64,000 nt of DNA from Leptodactylus fallax (GCA_947044405.1 CAMRHE010000157.1:4478501-4542500), one strand, 5' to 3'. Positions 44,155 through 56,410 are shown, counted from the first letter of the stretch. Notes: a model not told the origin generated them from the sequence alone. Translations and numbers: made by a program.

Positions 44155-44345
44155 CTAAGGCCCCACGTAGTGCCCCACAGCAAAAAAGTACTTTGGGAAA
44201 AACCGTGGTGACAACGCATCACAGTTTTTCCCGCAGCACTTTTCACAGAAAGTCTGCAGAGGTTTCCACTCCAGACTTTCTGCTTCCATTATAACTATAG
44301 GGAAACCATCGGCGTTTCCATAGGTATAATTGACATGCTGCGATT
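44155..44345. mobile_element. hAT-like MITE fragment (GGCCCCACGT)
   Basis: Starts GGCTAAGGCCCCACGTAGTG and ends TGACATGCTGCGATTTCC, with the internal palindrome CAGAAAGTCTG...CAGACTTTCTG. Related to 9130-9335 on the opposite strand. Confidence 0.55.
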
Positions 44346-44407
44346 TCCAAAACTGCAACGCTTTTCTACTGAACAAATCTCTAAACTATTCTACTTCTCA
44401 CTTGGCT

Positions 44408-44780
44408 CCTTGATCTCTAGCCATTTCCAGGATGGATGCAAATTTTTGGCCACATGGTATAGGGTGCTCACCAGACTTCACCCTGTGTTCCTTTCTGTGT
44501 CTCATGTTTGTTGGATGTGCCAGGACGCAGAGGGCCAGTAACTTCATATCTTTTGGGATTACTCCTTCTTCCAACCTATCTGAAGAGAGGTATGAAGGAT
44601 TGCCCCTATTTTCACAGATTTCACACGACCGTTCTCTCTCCTTTTTTCTGCTCTACATGAGGGGCATTACATTGAAGTCCTATGAGCATTCAATTCTTTG
44701 TCCTTTCATTAACACAGCTTGTTCTTGCACAGTGGAGGCCTCTGGAGACCCCTTCCCTCTGAAAGTGACTTCTAAAGGTG
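44408..44780 (+). pseudogene. L1-like LINE ORF2 C-terminal fragment
   Basis: Translates in broken frames as TRLHPVFLSVSHVCWMCQDAEGQ, then LHIFWDYSFFQP. The CW.C....G...HIFW pattern is the zinc-binding C-terminal segment of L1-type ORF2 proteins. Stops interrupt it. No upstream reverse transcriptase is present. Confidence 0.5.
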
Positions 44781-45778
44781 GGTGACATTAGGAGGACGGA
44801 GGATCTGACTTCTCATCTCCATGACTGATGGGAGAAATTCTGTAAGTCCTGGTATTATTAGTTGGTCTTCCACCTGAGTCCATTTTGGTTCAATAGAGCT
44901 CTGACCTCCATTTGTATCTGGTTTTACTGGACAAAGAAATAAATCCACTAAATGGCATGTGTGATCTGAATGGGCCCTAAACTGTGACATCATCTATTTT
45001 TCTGAAATTTAAGTATAATATTATCCCTATGTATATAGTTCAGGTTTTCAGTGGGTGGAGGGAAGACAAAGTTTGTAATAGGAATATACTAACAATTTAT
45101 AGTATTTGCATATGATTCAAAACATATCTGTTCCCAGAAAATCAATAAAAAGTTTTTTACTCGTACACTTGCTGGAAATATGCTGGAAATAATTCCATTT
45201 ATAGCATATAAGTGCATCTCTCCTGCAAGGACAGGTGTGCGACAGACCCTGCAGAGCTCTGATTTGGGTAAAATATATTTTATTCATAACCCTACGTATG
45301 TCATGGAGGGTGTGCTGAGTGAAGTCAGGTCAGATCTCTCATAAAGCACTAATCACATTCAGTCAATTCATGTCAGCGCTGTTGGATTCATTTCAGGTAA
45401 TAGAAAGAAAATCCTGATACCAGCAAGCTGTGATACATTGTATGTTTTCTAGTCATTACTGCAAGTCTTTGACTCCATCAGCTGAAACATATCCATCAAT
45501 ATACAATATATGTAGATTTGATATGGATGAACAGAATGGTAAAGTCCCTGAGAGCTTGTGCTCTGTGACTCCAGGTGCACTTTGGATGAAATTGCCATGG
45601 GTTAGCCATAGCGAATACACCAACGACTAACCCACTGTGATTTACAGTTCAGCAAAGTGGATGGATTGAAACAAAACAATCAGCCCTGTAATGTATCTTA
45701 AACTTCAAGGCAAGATGCCCTATATGACAACTAGGGAAAAAACCTAAATGAAACCTCCCCAATGAGCTCCTGGTTACA

Positions 45779-46185
45779 AGTGTTTAGATGGTCTAATAAA
45801 TATTCTTGCCGCATGAATCATCTTGAGGCCATTTGCAAAATTCAATTAAGATGGCATTTATCACCAGAAAAGGCAGCGAGGATTTATCCGCTTCAGTCTA
45901 ATCTTTGCTGGCGTTTTTATAATCAGAAACATATGTGGTGGGAATGCTCAAAACTAAAGGATTTCTAGCAAGAGGTTTTTGGACTTATTTCTATTATTTG
46001 CCGACGAGAAATATCTCCCTTGCTGGAGCTTGCTCTTATTAATCGGTCATTTGACTGCATTCCTAGGGAATGTAGGTGGATAGTGATCCGGATACTGACA
46101 GCCGCGGTTACTGTAGATCACTGGAAGGAAGTAAAGTGCTGGGAATTAAATAGAAAAATCTTTAAAGTTAAACTGCATTAGGCTA
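45779..46185 (+). pseudogene. L1-like LINE ORF2 C-terminal fragment
   Basis: Reads KIQLRWHLSPEKAARIYPLQ, then SNLCWRFYNQKHMWWECSKL and, after a stop, a helical tail ending TVDHWKEVKCWELNR. R(W)YLTP...IYP...CWR...WWEC is the characteristic C-terminus of frog L1-type LINEs. It is cut on the right by a palindromic MITE at 46181. Non-functional. Confidence 0.65.
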
Positions 46186-46402
46186 AGGCTCTTTATCGTG
46201 AAAAGCTGTGCTGCAGATTTTTCTGCATTTTTTTTTTTTGAGTCAATGCCAGGAGTCAATTGACCAGAAGGGAGAAGTATAAATTTTTCTTATACGAGGT
46301 AATATTTGCCATCGTATATTTGCCATTCCTTTTTATGGCCACTCCCTGGGTTTCGCTCAAAAAACCACCACAAAAGCACAACATGTGACCTCAGCCTTAG
46401 GC
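46181..46402. mobile_element. Palindromic MITE, copy 2 (GGCTAAGG ends)
   Basis: GGCTAAGGC at the left and GCCTTAGGC at the right. The internal arms TTTTTGAGTCAATGCCAGG and GGGTTTCGCTCAAAAAACC pair imperfectly. Same family as 42461-42685. A further short element starting CTAGATTCACATGACC abuts it at 46402. Confidence 0.7.
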
Positions 46403-47120
46403 TAGATTCACATGACCGAGTTTCACCTATGAAACTCGGACCGTGTGTTAGTCGGATTTACTGGCCTGATCTTCATGCCGGGTGTGGGACTCCTAGCATC
46501 ATAGTTATCTATGTTCCTGCCTCTCAGCAACATATTGTCCAATACCATTTACAAACTTAGACGGGCAGGCAATACGCCAGATTTATCACAGTGACTGATG
46601 CTGGATGATAAATCTGACATATGTTCAGGCTATCTAGTCTGCATTTATACCAACATTTAGTAGGCTTACTTTGTTCCACAATTTTTCAACACTATTTTGG
46701 CTAATCACTATTTATTTTTTTTAGACACCCGTATGTCAAGCATGTCATAAAATTGTAGCCCAATGGGGGTGAGCGGCTCAGCTAGTTAAACTTCAGTAAA
46801 GAGCATGTATGGCCTGATCAGCACCTCAAATGCTATCCTTGACCAAGTGAACAACAAAAAACCATGAAAAGTCTTTAAAAAATGTTTTCCAATGACTTTT
46901 AATTGTTTTTTGCTGTCTTCTGTTATAAGACATCATGCTGCAGCAGTTTAACTAAATGTAGAAGTTCGGGTTAAATCTGCTACATCTGTATCTCGCTGTG
47001 GTCAGAAAAAGTAATCTAGTTTTCATGTTAGTTTTACTTGCAGAAATTCTGTGTTTTCCTCATAGACTTATATGGGGGAGGCAAAAATGAAAAAGCAGTG
47101 AAAAATGCAAGCGTTTGTGC

Positions 47121-48011
47121 TACTAAAATGTATGATTATGTACTAAAATGTATGATTATGTAAGTAAACTACTGGGTAAAACTGCCACTGAACAAGACTT
47201 GGGGATTGTGGTGGACAATAAGCTTACCTTTAGTGACCAGTGCCAGGCAGCGGCTGCCAAGGCAAATAAAATTATGGGATGCATCAAAAGAGGTATAGAT
47301 TCTGATGACAAGAACATAGTTATGCCTCTATACAAACCACTGGTATGGCCACACTTAGACTATTGTGCACAGTTCTGGGCCCCAGTATACAAGAAAGACA
47401 TAATCGAACTAGAAAGAGTGCAAAGAAGGGCAACCAAAATTATTAGGGGAATGGGTGGATTGGAGTACAACGATAGATTAACAAATTTGGGGTTATTCAG
47501 TTTAGAGAAAAGACGTCTTCGGGGAGATCTAATAACAATGTAAAAATACATGAAGGGACAGCACAAAGAACTTTCTAATGATATTTTTACTCCTAGGCCA
47601 GTGACAGTGACAAGGGGACATCCTCTACGTCTGGAGGAGAGAAAGTTTCACCAGCAACATAGAAGAGGATTCTTTACAGTAAGAACAACAAGGCTATGGA
47701 ACTCTCTGCCCCAGGAAGTAGTGATGATGGATTCATTGAACAAGTTCAAAGAGGGCCTGGATGCCTTTCTCGAACAGAACAACATTATGGGTTATGGGTT
47801 TTAGATTTTAAGGGCACGTTGATCCAGGATTTTATACTGATTGCCAGATTGGAGTCGGGAAGGAATTTTTTTTCCCATGAAATGGGGCAATTGGCATAAG
47901 CCTCATGGGGTTTTTTGCCTTCCTCTGGATCAACACTGTAGGGGACTGTAGGGTTATAGGTTGGACTTGATGGACTGATGTCTTCATCCAACCTCATCTA
48001 CTATGTAACTA
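47121..48011 (+). pseudogene. CR1/jockey-clade LINE, 3' end
   Basis: One frame from 47148 encodes the last part of a non-LTR retrotransposon polymerase: TATEQDLGIVVDNKLTFSD, AAKANKIMGCIKRGI, LVWPHLDYCAQFWAPVYKKD, LERVQRRATKIIRGM, then LFSLEKRRLRGDLITM. A single TAA at 47541 replaces the expected Tyr codon, and the same frame resumes (KYMKGQ...) to GLDAFLEQNNIMGYGF at 47804. The 3' UTR follows, with TGGGGCAATTGGCATAAGCC and a CATCTACTATGTAAC tail. It is 5'-truncated, as is usual for LINEs. Confidence 0.8.
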
Positions 48012-49502
48012 AGTACTGTGATTTTTTTTTCTGCAGCATTTTTTAGTGGCGTTTCACTACAGCCTCAAACAGACAAAACATTTTGTAATGTCCCATCACA
48101 CACCATATGTTTGCAGATGATGAAACCTTACTAAAATTCTAGTTTCAAGGATTCACTGTGATATTTCCATTTCACAGGAGGAAATGAGAGAGTCACATAA
48201 ACGCAAGAAAATGTTACTATTGCTAATGTTGTTATTTAAAGTCATGAACAGCAAAAACAAAAATTGCCATAAATGTGTTATAAGCTTATTTGGAACTGTA
48301 TTGGTTATATTATAATATAATGTAATGTATTTGAGGATGTGTTTCTCTACACATTGCCACCTGCTGGTCATTGGTGATATTGCTGTTTTTATACTATACC
48401 TCATCGTATTTACTTGTTCTTTCTTCCTAAACCACAAATAGATATCTTAACCACCTCCTACATGATGACCAGAAACATACAGTAATACCATAGGTTACAT
48501 TTATTTTATCTTTCTTTAACATCTTCTAACATGAGCCAGCAGCTCTGAGCACCTGCATACTAAATAGTTCACTGAATTAGCTGTAGATTAACAGAATGCT
48601 CATTGACCACTTGTCCAGATAATGGTTTAGCGTGATATGTCACCTTCTAGAACATTCAGTATGATTCATGTAATTGTTGGCCATCTTCTGGAATATAATC
48701 TGAATTTCTGTAATCAAGACGACTCTCAATTTAATTTATTGCATCTGTGTCAGAAACATTTTCCTGGAGGCCTCCAACCAGTTTATCCATGTTAGAAATC
48801 CCCAGCAACATAATCCACATGCTGTGTATTAGGACATCTGTCTCTTCACCCTCCTATCCAACTTTGATAACTTGTTTAAAGGTAGAATCAGCCCCCAAAG
48901 GTATATTTGTATAACTACATTAACCTTCTGACCTCTCTGATATAAGGTTATTGACAATAGCCTTATTGCTGTTCTTACTGTAGCCTGCTAGATGTATCAG
49001 GCAGATGGAGGTAATATTGAAATATTTATTATATTATCATCTCCCCTTTACTGGGTGAATAATTCTTTTCATCAATTATACTGGTTCTAAGATCATCTAT
49101 GTGCGACTATAACTTATAGACGGCAGGAAAATAAGTGCGATGGTGAGGCATGAACGTGATTTAGCAAATCTCACACCCTATTCTGGATTTATGAGTGTTG
49201 TCTGGTTATATGAGGTGCAGGATGTTACAAGATTACAAAGTTATATTTACACTGCTATATCCCTTATATGTCCATACATTCTGGCTTACTTCAAAAATCA
49301 ATTAAAAAAACATGAAGAAACTGTTCACTTTTATATGCTGCAATGCTATGTAGGTTTTCTTACAAGTACAATATTTTACACTCTTATAAAGTTAATGCCA
49401 AATACTAATTAATATGTGTTTCATTTTGAGATAGAAAAATTGATGAAAAAACAAACCTATCAAGCTTTTCTGTCTTATCATCTTATTTTACTTGTTTGCT
49501 GT
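48012..49502. other. Non-coding, no recognised feature
   Basis: AT-rich, with short frames only. The longest (49140-49412) has hydrophobic stretches but no family resemblance. Confidence 0.4.

Positions 49503-49551
<49 letters not shown>
49503..49551. repeat. (CTAT)n microsatellite
   Basis: Twelve CTAT units. They account for the YLSIYLSI-type reading frames here. Confidence 0.95.
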
Positions 49552-50157
49552 TTTTTTGTCTGTCAATTGGGCAACTATCATGCTGAATTTCAAGGACCAA
49601 AGGTGGGTACCTCCCTGCATGTTGGGTACCAAGAGAGGTTGTTCCAACCCCACTTCCCCATCTCTCTTTTTTTCTTTTATATGTGAAGCTCCAGATTACT
49701 CTACATGCAGACTACAGGTGATAGCACATCTCTCCCCCAGACATCTTTGTGTCTTTACCCTCATTTATGATACTTATGGACTTTGGGACTGAACCTCATT
49801 CATTGGTGTTATGTTCCCTTGTTTCTGTTTTTCTCATAGTTTTATTTTTTTCTCTTGTTGCACTTTCCAAAATAAGTTTTCTGGTATACAAGACAATTTT
49901 TGTCACGTGTGCCTGTTTTTCGGCAACAATTGCCACTTTTTAAATTTTGCCCCCCTTCACTTTTCAAAAAAAGTCATCAGGTTGGGGTGGGAATCTAGGT
50001 AGATCGGATATGCCGCAGTATATCAGATTCCCTATAGCTCATTCCAAAAAACTGGCCTGAGTTATACCAGAAATCTATGCCAGTCCCTTCTGGAGTCCGG
50101 GAACCTCCCATAGTGCTTCGGAATTCTTAAGAGGCCAGAACATCTTGAGCCAAAACA

Positions 50158-50222
50158 TGGCAATGTCTGTAAATTGCTGCGGAATATGATGGCGCTATTT
50201 AAGTAGGCAAAATAAATAAATA
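50158..50222 (+). repeat. SINE/LINE 3' tail
   Basis: TGCTGCGGAATATGATGGCG, then CTATTTAAG and (AATA)n. Third copy of the tail seen at 5217 and 17037. Confidence 0.6.
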
Positions 50223-50437
50223 AGTGAAGTGATTAAAACCAGCAGGTAAAGCTGTGGTCTTAATAAGTCGTCCCCAAAGTATGGAAAGTATCTAACAGAT
50301 TTTCAGCATCCTGCTTACGGTGGACTTTACTAATGTAGAAGTTTACTCCTGAACCCATCTATGGACAGTCATAGACCTCTTGCTTCCCAACAAATCTAAT
50401 CGTTGATTGTAATGTCAATCTGTATTCCCTTAGTCCA

Positions 50438-50567
50438 GACAGCAGCACAATATGGGGTATCTCTGCCCCTGTGTGTTGTTTAGGACAGGTGGAACCTTTA
50501 ATTAGCACCAAAAAGGTGCCTCCTACTAGCCCTATAAGAGGGCACAAGAGACCTCCCTCCACTGTGT
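50438..50567. repeat. DIRS inverted terminal repeat, 3' side
   Basis: 130 bp starting GACAGCAGCACAATATGGGG and ending CCACTGTGT. Reverse complement of 55541-55670. Confidence 0.93.
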
Positions 50568-50610
50568 AAATTATAAAGTAACAGGAAACAAGCTTCGAGG
50601 GAGGGAAGCC

Positions 50611-50695
50611 TTGTGCTGCTGTCTGGACTAAGGGAATACAGATTGGCATTACAATCAACGATTCCCTTTACGTCCGACAGCAGCACAATATGGGG
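50611..50695. repeat. DIRS internal complementary region
   Basis: The first part (TTGTGCTGCTGTCTGGACTA... to 50663) is the reverse complement of 50398-50450. The second part (CCCTTTACGTCCGACAGC... to 50695) is the reverse complement of the right edge. The two meet at GATTCCC, as in a joined circle. Confidence 0.9.
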
Positions 50696-50759
50696 AGATA
50701 GCAAGTAATTCCCCTAGGGAGGGTTTCCTCGCCTTACAACATCAAGGACTGACTGACCA

Positions 50760-51745
50760 AAGGCAGTTGTCTGAAAACTGCGGATGTCCAATGATAATGT
50801 TTAACAAAAGGTCAACTGAGATGACTATGATGCAGCCGCACAAATCTGGTCCAATGGTAAGGACCGATACTCAGCCAAAGAAGTCGACAACCCAGGTCGA
50901 GTGGCCGTAGAAAAACTGGAGGGAATAACTCCTGAATAAGAAAGGAAGACTTAATTGTCTCCTTGATCCATGTGGATAGAGTAGGCTTGGAAGCCTTGAG
51001 GCCTCTGTTTTTACCCTGCATATCAATTAGTAGGCTTTCGGCCTTCTTAAGCGGTTGAGTGTGGAATAGGTAAATCCACAGACACCTTACCACATCTAAG
51101 GTGTTGAGCTTTTCTTCCTCCTCAGAGGTTGGAGAGGGGAAAAACACAGGTAACGAAATTAGCTGATTGCTATTATAGTATGAGGGGACCTTAGGGATAA
51201 ACCCAGGTAAACCTAAGGTGCACCCTATCTGCAAAAACAAAATGTACGGTTCTCTAGAAGAGAGGGCCTGGAGCACCCCTACTCTTTGGCAGATATAATA
51301 GCCAACAAAAAAGTGGTTTTGTAGGCTAAATATTTTATCTCCGTAGTCTCCAAGGGTCCAAATGGAGGACCGCACAGGCCTGTAATGACTACCGCAAGGT
51401 CCCACTGGGGATGATACTGAGGGCTTTAGCCTCATTGCCCCTTTAAGGAACCTTGCAACCAGAGGATCCTGAGACAGACGTCTGTTCAAATGAGCGGAGA
51501 GGGCCGCAATCTGCACTTTCAAAGTGGCAGGGGCAAGGCCCTTATCCAAACCGTCCTGAAGAAAATATCAGCCGTTGAAGGTTCTAGATTATTAATACCC
51601 TTCTTGGAGCACCACTCCATGAAAATCTTGGCTGTCCTCTGGTAGTTTTTATTGGTAGATTCTGCTCTTGCAGAATAAAGGGTCTTCAGGACGGCCTCTG
51701 ACAGTCCTCTATCCTGCTGTAGGGACTGCTCAACCTCCAGGCTGT
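50760..51745 (-). pseudogene. DIRS tyrosine recombinase, frameshifted
   Basis: The N-terminal core-binding part reads LSEAVLKTLYSARAESTNKN, YQRTAKIFMEWC and PSTADI (51720-51560). The catalytic part continues in another frame from 51549: MDKGLAPATLKVQIAALSAH, CQRVGVLQALSSREPYI (box I Arg), SKPTLSTWIKETI. The terminal segment with the second box reads HST followed by Trp in place of the usual Arg, then slips frame before STSLAEYRSLPLDQICAA. At least two frameshifts and a lost catalytic residue make it inactive. Confidence 0.8.
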
Positions 51746-53463
51746 CAGGTTGAATCTCCAGAGATCCTGGCACTTCAGAGATCCTTGGGAAACCAGGTTC
51801 TGGATGGGGGGAAGCCTCCAATATATCCCTCGACTCATCTCCATGAGTTGGGAAAACCAAGCTCTTTTTGGCCAGAATGGAATGATGGCTATCACAGAGA
51901 CTTGGTCCTGTCTGATTTTCATTAACACCTTTGGTATTATTGGAATTTGAGGGAAGATGTATGCCAGCCTGGACCTCCAAGGGATGGACAGGGCATCCAC
52001 TGCCAAGGGATTGTCCTCCTGGTAAAGGGAACAGAACTTCTCCACCTTGGCATTGAGTCGGGTTGCCATGAGGTCTATTTTTGGAAGACCCCTGTTCAGG
52101 GTAATCTGATGAAAGACTTCTGAATTGAGTGACCATTCTCCTGATACGGCATAACCCCGACTCAACCGATCCGCTACTATGTTCAGGGAGCCCTTGATGT
52201 GAACTGCGGATAAATGGGTTAGATTTTTCTCTGCCCATGTAAATATCAGATCTGCCTCTCTAAGGAGGGTTGGTGATCTGGTGCCTCCCTGTCTGTTCAC
52301 GTACAGCACTGTGGTCATGTTGTCTGACCGGATTTTGACTGCTCTTCCCCTGGGAAGAGGCAAGCAATAGAGTAAGGCACGATATACGGCTCTGAGCTCC
52401 TTCCAGTTGGACGAGGTCCTTTTTTCAGGAGCGCTCCAGACTCCCTTTATGGAGTTTTCGTCCAATGGGCTCCCCATCCCGAGAGGGATGCATCTGTAGT
52501 CAACAGGGTCCAAGAAGGTTGGACCGTGGACCTTCCGTCTTTCAGGTGCAACCACAACTTGAGGGAAAGACGGGTCCTGGGGGAGAGTCGAATCTTCTTG
52601 CTGAATGTAAGAAGGGAGCGATCCCAAGCCTCTAGTAACTCCTTCTGGAGGGGACGTAAGTGCCACAAGGCCCATGGGACTGCCTCCACTGAGGAAGACA
52701 TCAAGCCCAGGATCTTCATCAATGTTCTGATGGAGGCTATCGGCTTTTTGAAGAGGTGCCGGACTGCCGCAACCAGCTTCTCCTTCCTTGCTGGTGTCAA
52801 GGAGATTTGCAGGCGGATTCAATCTAGGAAGTAGTTTTCTCAGAGGAACTTCCTTCGAGTTGAAGGGATCGTTTTTTACTTCTCCCAATTTATAAGCCAT
52901 CACAGACTCTGAAGGCTGTCTGTAGGTACTGGAGCAGAACAGACTCTGACTGGGCCTTTATCAACCAGTCGTCTAGATAAGGCACCAAGAATATCCCCTG
53001 AAGCCTGAGGGCGGCCGTTATGGGGGCCACTACCTTTGTAAAGGTGTGGGAAGCAGAGGAGATCCCGAAGGGTAGTGCTGTGAATTGAAAGTGCTTCCTG
53101 TGGCCGGAAACTACTACGGCAATCCTTAGAAAAAAACCTTCTGTGTGGAGGTAAATAGAAATATGCAAATGGGCGTCTTTTATATCCAAAGTCACAAAAA
53201 ACATCGCCTTAGAGGAGAAAGGTGGTGACAGACTTTATGGTTTCCCTACGGAAGCGCTTCTTTTTGATGAAGCGGTTGAGGTACCTTAAGTCTATGATCA
53301 TTCTCCACTTGTCTGCCGGTTTTGGCATCAGGAAGACGGGAGAATAGACACTGGATCCTTCTTCTAGAGAAGGGACTTCCACCAGGGCTCCCTTGTGAAT
53401 GTACTCTCGGATGGAGCATTCCAATGTAGTCTGCTGCATTGTAGGGAGGCTGCGAGTTAACAC
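51686..53463 (-). pseudogene. DIRS reverse transcriptase/RNase H, frameshifted
   Basis: Pieces in order: YSPVFLMPKPADKWRMIIDL with RYLNRFI (RT box 1-2, 53340-53250); stop at 53209; FFVTLDIKDAHLHISIY and LPFGISSASHTFTKV, VPYLDDWLI (catalytic YLDD at ~52970); then another frame with LTTDASLSGWGAHW (RNase H first Asp, ~52490); then a third frame with SSNWKELRAVYRALLYCL and KIRSDNMTTVLYVNRQGG, HIKGSLNIVADRLSR (remaining RNase H motifs). At least three frame changes. All catalytic motifs are still readable, so decay is moderate. Confidence 0.85.
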
Positions 53464-53499
53464 AAACCAATCCTGAGGAGGACGGAGGAACTTGATTGC

Positions 53500-54850
53500 A
53501 TAACCTCTTTGGATTACCTACCGGACCCATGGGTCTCGAATTTTTCCCTGCCCGCAGTTGAGAAAGTGGGAGACACGACCTCCGACAAGAATCTCGGCCA
53601 CAGGAAAACTGCTTCTGATGTCAAAAGCTAGGCTTGACTTTTTTATCATCAGACTTCGGAATCTCCGGCCGGCGTCTCTAGGAATAACTAGAGCCTCTCT
53701 GGACTGCCTTCCACGACGAGGCGGATAGCCTCTACCACGGCCAGAGCCAGACCTACCTCTGAAGGCCTGGGGTAAAGTTTTACCCTTCTTGTCGGCCAAG
53801 CCCTCTAGGATCTCGTCTAGGGCACAGCCAAAGACTCTACCCAGCTCAAAGGGTAATGCGTACAAATTATACTTTGAGGGGAACACAGCTCTCCAAGGTT
53901 TTAACCATAGAGGTCTTCCTGCTGCAGTGTTCTTGGTAAGTGCCAGGGATTTGGCCGCCAGCCTTAATTGATGGTGGGAAGCTTCCGTTAAATATTCAGC
54001 TGCTAGGGAAACTGAGCCTAGAAACCCTAGCAGCTCGTCTCTGGAGACTTCCAGAGTCGGTCACTTTCGAGATGGACCTCGGTCAGTACATAATTTGGCT
54101 GACACTTCACAGGACGCAACCGGCACAGTGGTCTTGGGCGAGGCAGCTGAATAAGCCTTCTTGAAGGTATTGTCGAAGCGCCTGCCATGGCGTCGTGCAG
54201 ATTTGCTCCATCATCTGATGGTACCTTAGTGCGGCAGGACAGTTTAACCACTGCCATATCCACCTTGGGAGGAGAACCCCATTGATCCCATTGAGCAACT
54301 GGGAATAAAGCGCCGAACCTCCTAGGAACCACAAGAGGTTTTTCAGGACTTCTTCACTCTGAGGACATAAATTTTTGTAATGTCTGGTCCACTTGGAAGA
54401 CCCTAGGCCCTCTATAGGTGGACGCGGAGGCTTCCCCGTCAACATCACGATCCTTAGACCGGATGGACTTCAGCAGCTGGCTTAATTTTTCGAGTGGAAG
54501 CACGGCCTGCTGGGATCTTCAGTGGAATCGTCAGATGAGAGTGTCTCGTCCACTATCTGATAATCTTCATCAGAGATCCGTAAGGAAGATTGTGTCTCAA
54601 TCTGCGGTCTCTTGGCAATCTGGGCGATGGAAGAATGAATCTCCTTTAAGAGACTCCTCATATAGTCCTTTACCCAAGTAACAACCTCTTATAGAAGGTA
54701 CTTCCGGCGGAGATCCGCGACACTGGTGACAGCGGGTAAAATCATAGCCGTCAGGTAAAGGGGTATTGCAATCCAAACACATTAGGTGTTTCAAGTTTAG
54801 AGGAATTTTTCCTCCTAAGCGCATCGCCATTACGTGATACAGAAGATGAC
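53500..54850 (-). pseudogene. DIRS gag, frameshifted
   Basis: The N-terminal piece has a zinc-knuckle-like CLDCNTPLPDGYDFTRCHQC (~54780-54720). Two possible starts (MAMRLGGK and an overlapping MSSSVSRNGD frame) hint at an indel near 54800. The middle piece RFGALFPVAQWDQWGSPPKV and VPSDDGANLHDAM lies at ~54320-54180. The C-terminal piece has LPFELGRVFGCALDEI and a basic RGRSGSGRGRGYPPRRGRQ nucleic-acid-binding tail (53740). Frames differ between pieces. Proposed as gag by position and composition. Confidence 0.65.
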
Positions 54851-55540
54851 ATCTGAAACATCAAACAGCGACGTGACACTGAAACAGGGAAGATCGCCAA
54901 GCATCGCATAAAAACCCAAGGGGTACCTTTTTTTTTTTTTTTTTTGAATCGGTCACTTGAAGAGAGAAAAAAACCGTCAGAAAAAAACCAGCCACCGCAA
55001 CCCGCAGCAGAGGAGCTAGAAACCACTCACTCAACAAATAAAGGACTGCATTCAGACCTTTTAAATGTAATCCAGCAGCGAGGGGAGGAAGCCAACAAAG
55101 AAACATTTATACAGCACCAAAACAAGTCAAACGCCATAATGGAACATAGAGGAGCATAAGCCTAAGCCAGAGGCTCAAAATACAAGCAGCAAAAATCAAT
55201 TCTATATTTTGCCTTTAAAATTTAAAATTTCCAAACTTACCGCACTTTTTCCGAGAAAACCGGAAGTAGGGCGCGGTGTTGCGCAAAGGCTTCCTTCCCC
55301 TGGAACACGGGACCGGAGAAAAGTTCCGGCCGAGGAGGTTCCCCGCTTACTTCCGGGATCGCGCTGCCTGCAGATGGATGCCGGATAACGCTGCGCTGCG
55401 GTGCGAAGGCCCGAAGGACCGGAGGTTTTTTCTTTGGGACCGAGGTACCCCAAAAAGGTAAGCCAGGAGTAAATAAAACCCCTAGCAACGGGAGGTCACA
55501 AGAGACCTCCGTCCACCTGTTCCACACAGGACAGAAAAAA

Positions 55541-55670
55541 ACACAGTGGAGGGAGGTCTCTTGTGCCCTCTTATAGGGCTAGTAGGAGGCACCTTTTTGG
55601 TGCTAATTAAAGGTTCCACCTGTCCTAAACAACACACAGGGGCAGAGATACCCCATATTGTGCTGCTGTC
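55541..55670. repeat. DIRS inverted terminal repeat, 5' side
   Basis: Begins ACACAGTGGAGGGAGG and ends TTGTGCTGCTGTC. Reverse complement of 50438-50567. It would contain the start of transcription in this family. Confidence 0.93.
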
Positions 55671-55686
55671 GGACGTAAGGGGAATC

Positions 55687-56410
55687 ACTTTTATGGTACA
55701 TTTGTCTGGAGTGAACAGGTGATGCGAATAAATGCTGTATTCATTAACAACTTTACTGAACTGATTTTATTTTAATTATTCTTTAACTTTTCATTGATTC
55801 AAATCCTAATTATCCATATAACTCATTATTCATGCCTGGCAGTGCAGGGAAGACTCGCCACGTCTTTAGTCAAGCTGTATTATTTGATACAGCTCTAAAA
55901 TGGTGACATTTGTCTTGCAATTATTTAAATGGGAAGAACCTGCGATAACTAGGTACAGTTCCATCATTCCTCTCTTCTTACAGAAAGGACAAGGTTATTG
56001 CAGAAAAGATTAAGGTCAACAATGTTTCTGTTTTTAGAGAGATTTGTTCAGTCATTTTGGCGCTAGAGATCTAGAAGATAGGTGGCTCAATTTCACGGTA
56101 TATGCAATAAAGATTAATTAGCTGTCTCTAAAAAGAATGGCAATAATAAAAAAGTATTAGAGACCCCTAAATTCTGGGTTTCAGTATTTTGAGCATTGTA
56201 ATTATAAAGTAGAGACAAGGCACAAATATTAGACAAAACAATTAGAATAAAGCTTTGCAATAAATCCAGGTCATGGGTCAAACACAATTAGTTGCTGCAC
56301 TTGAAATATAGAGAATTTATAAAAATGAAATAAAAAAATATTTCAATAATCATAAGTACATTAGGTCATGAGATTCTAGTTTATCTTTTATAGACATATT
56401 TGTTTATCCC
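55687..56410. other. Non-coding, no recognised feature
   Basis: AT-rich, no gene or bounded repeat seen. Confidence 0.4.

Larger units (their letters stand above)
50398..55686 (-). mobile_element. DIRS-type retrotransposon, complete ends
   Basis: About 5.3 kb, coding strand minus, order gag - RT - RNase H - tyrosine recombinase. DIRS elements use a tyrosine recombinase instead of an integrase and leave no target duplication. The 130-bp inverted terminal repeats (50438-50567 and 55541-55670) are essentially identical. An internal complementary region at 50611-50695 repeats in reverse the outer left edge (50398-50450) and then the outer right edge (55654-55686), the family's hallmark for circular-junction replication. 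AATC occurs at both extremes. The ends are intact but the genes carry frameshifts, so it is not autonomous. Confidence 0.9.

Noticed and set aside
49140..49412. 90-codon frame with hydrophobic segments as a small membrane protein
   Set aside because: No start or splice context, no family resemblance, and codon use is not distinguishable from AT-rich background.
52526..54164. Forward frames of 60-102 codons within the DIRS element
   Set aside because: Antisense to recognisable DIRS coding motifs on the minus strand.
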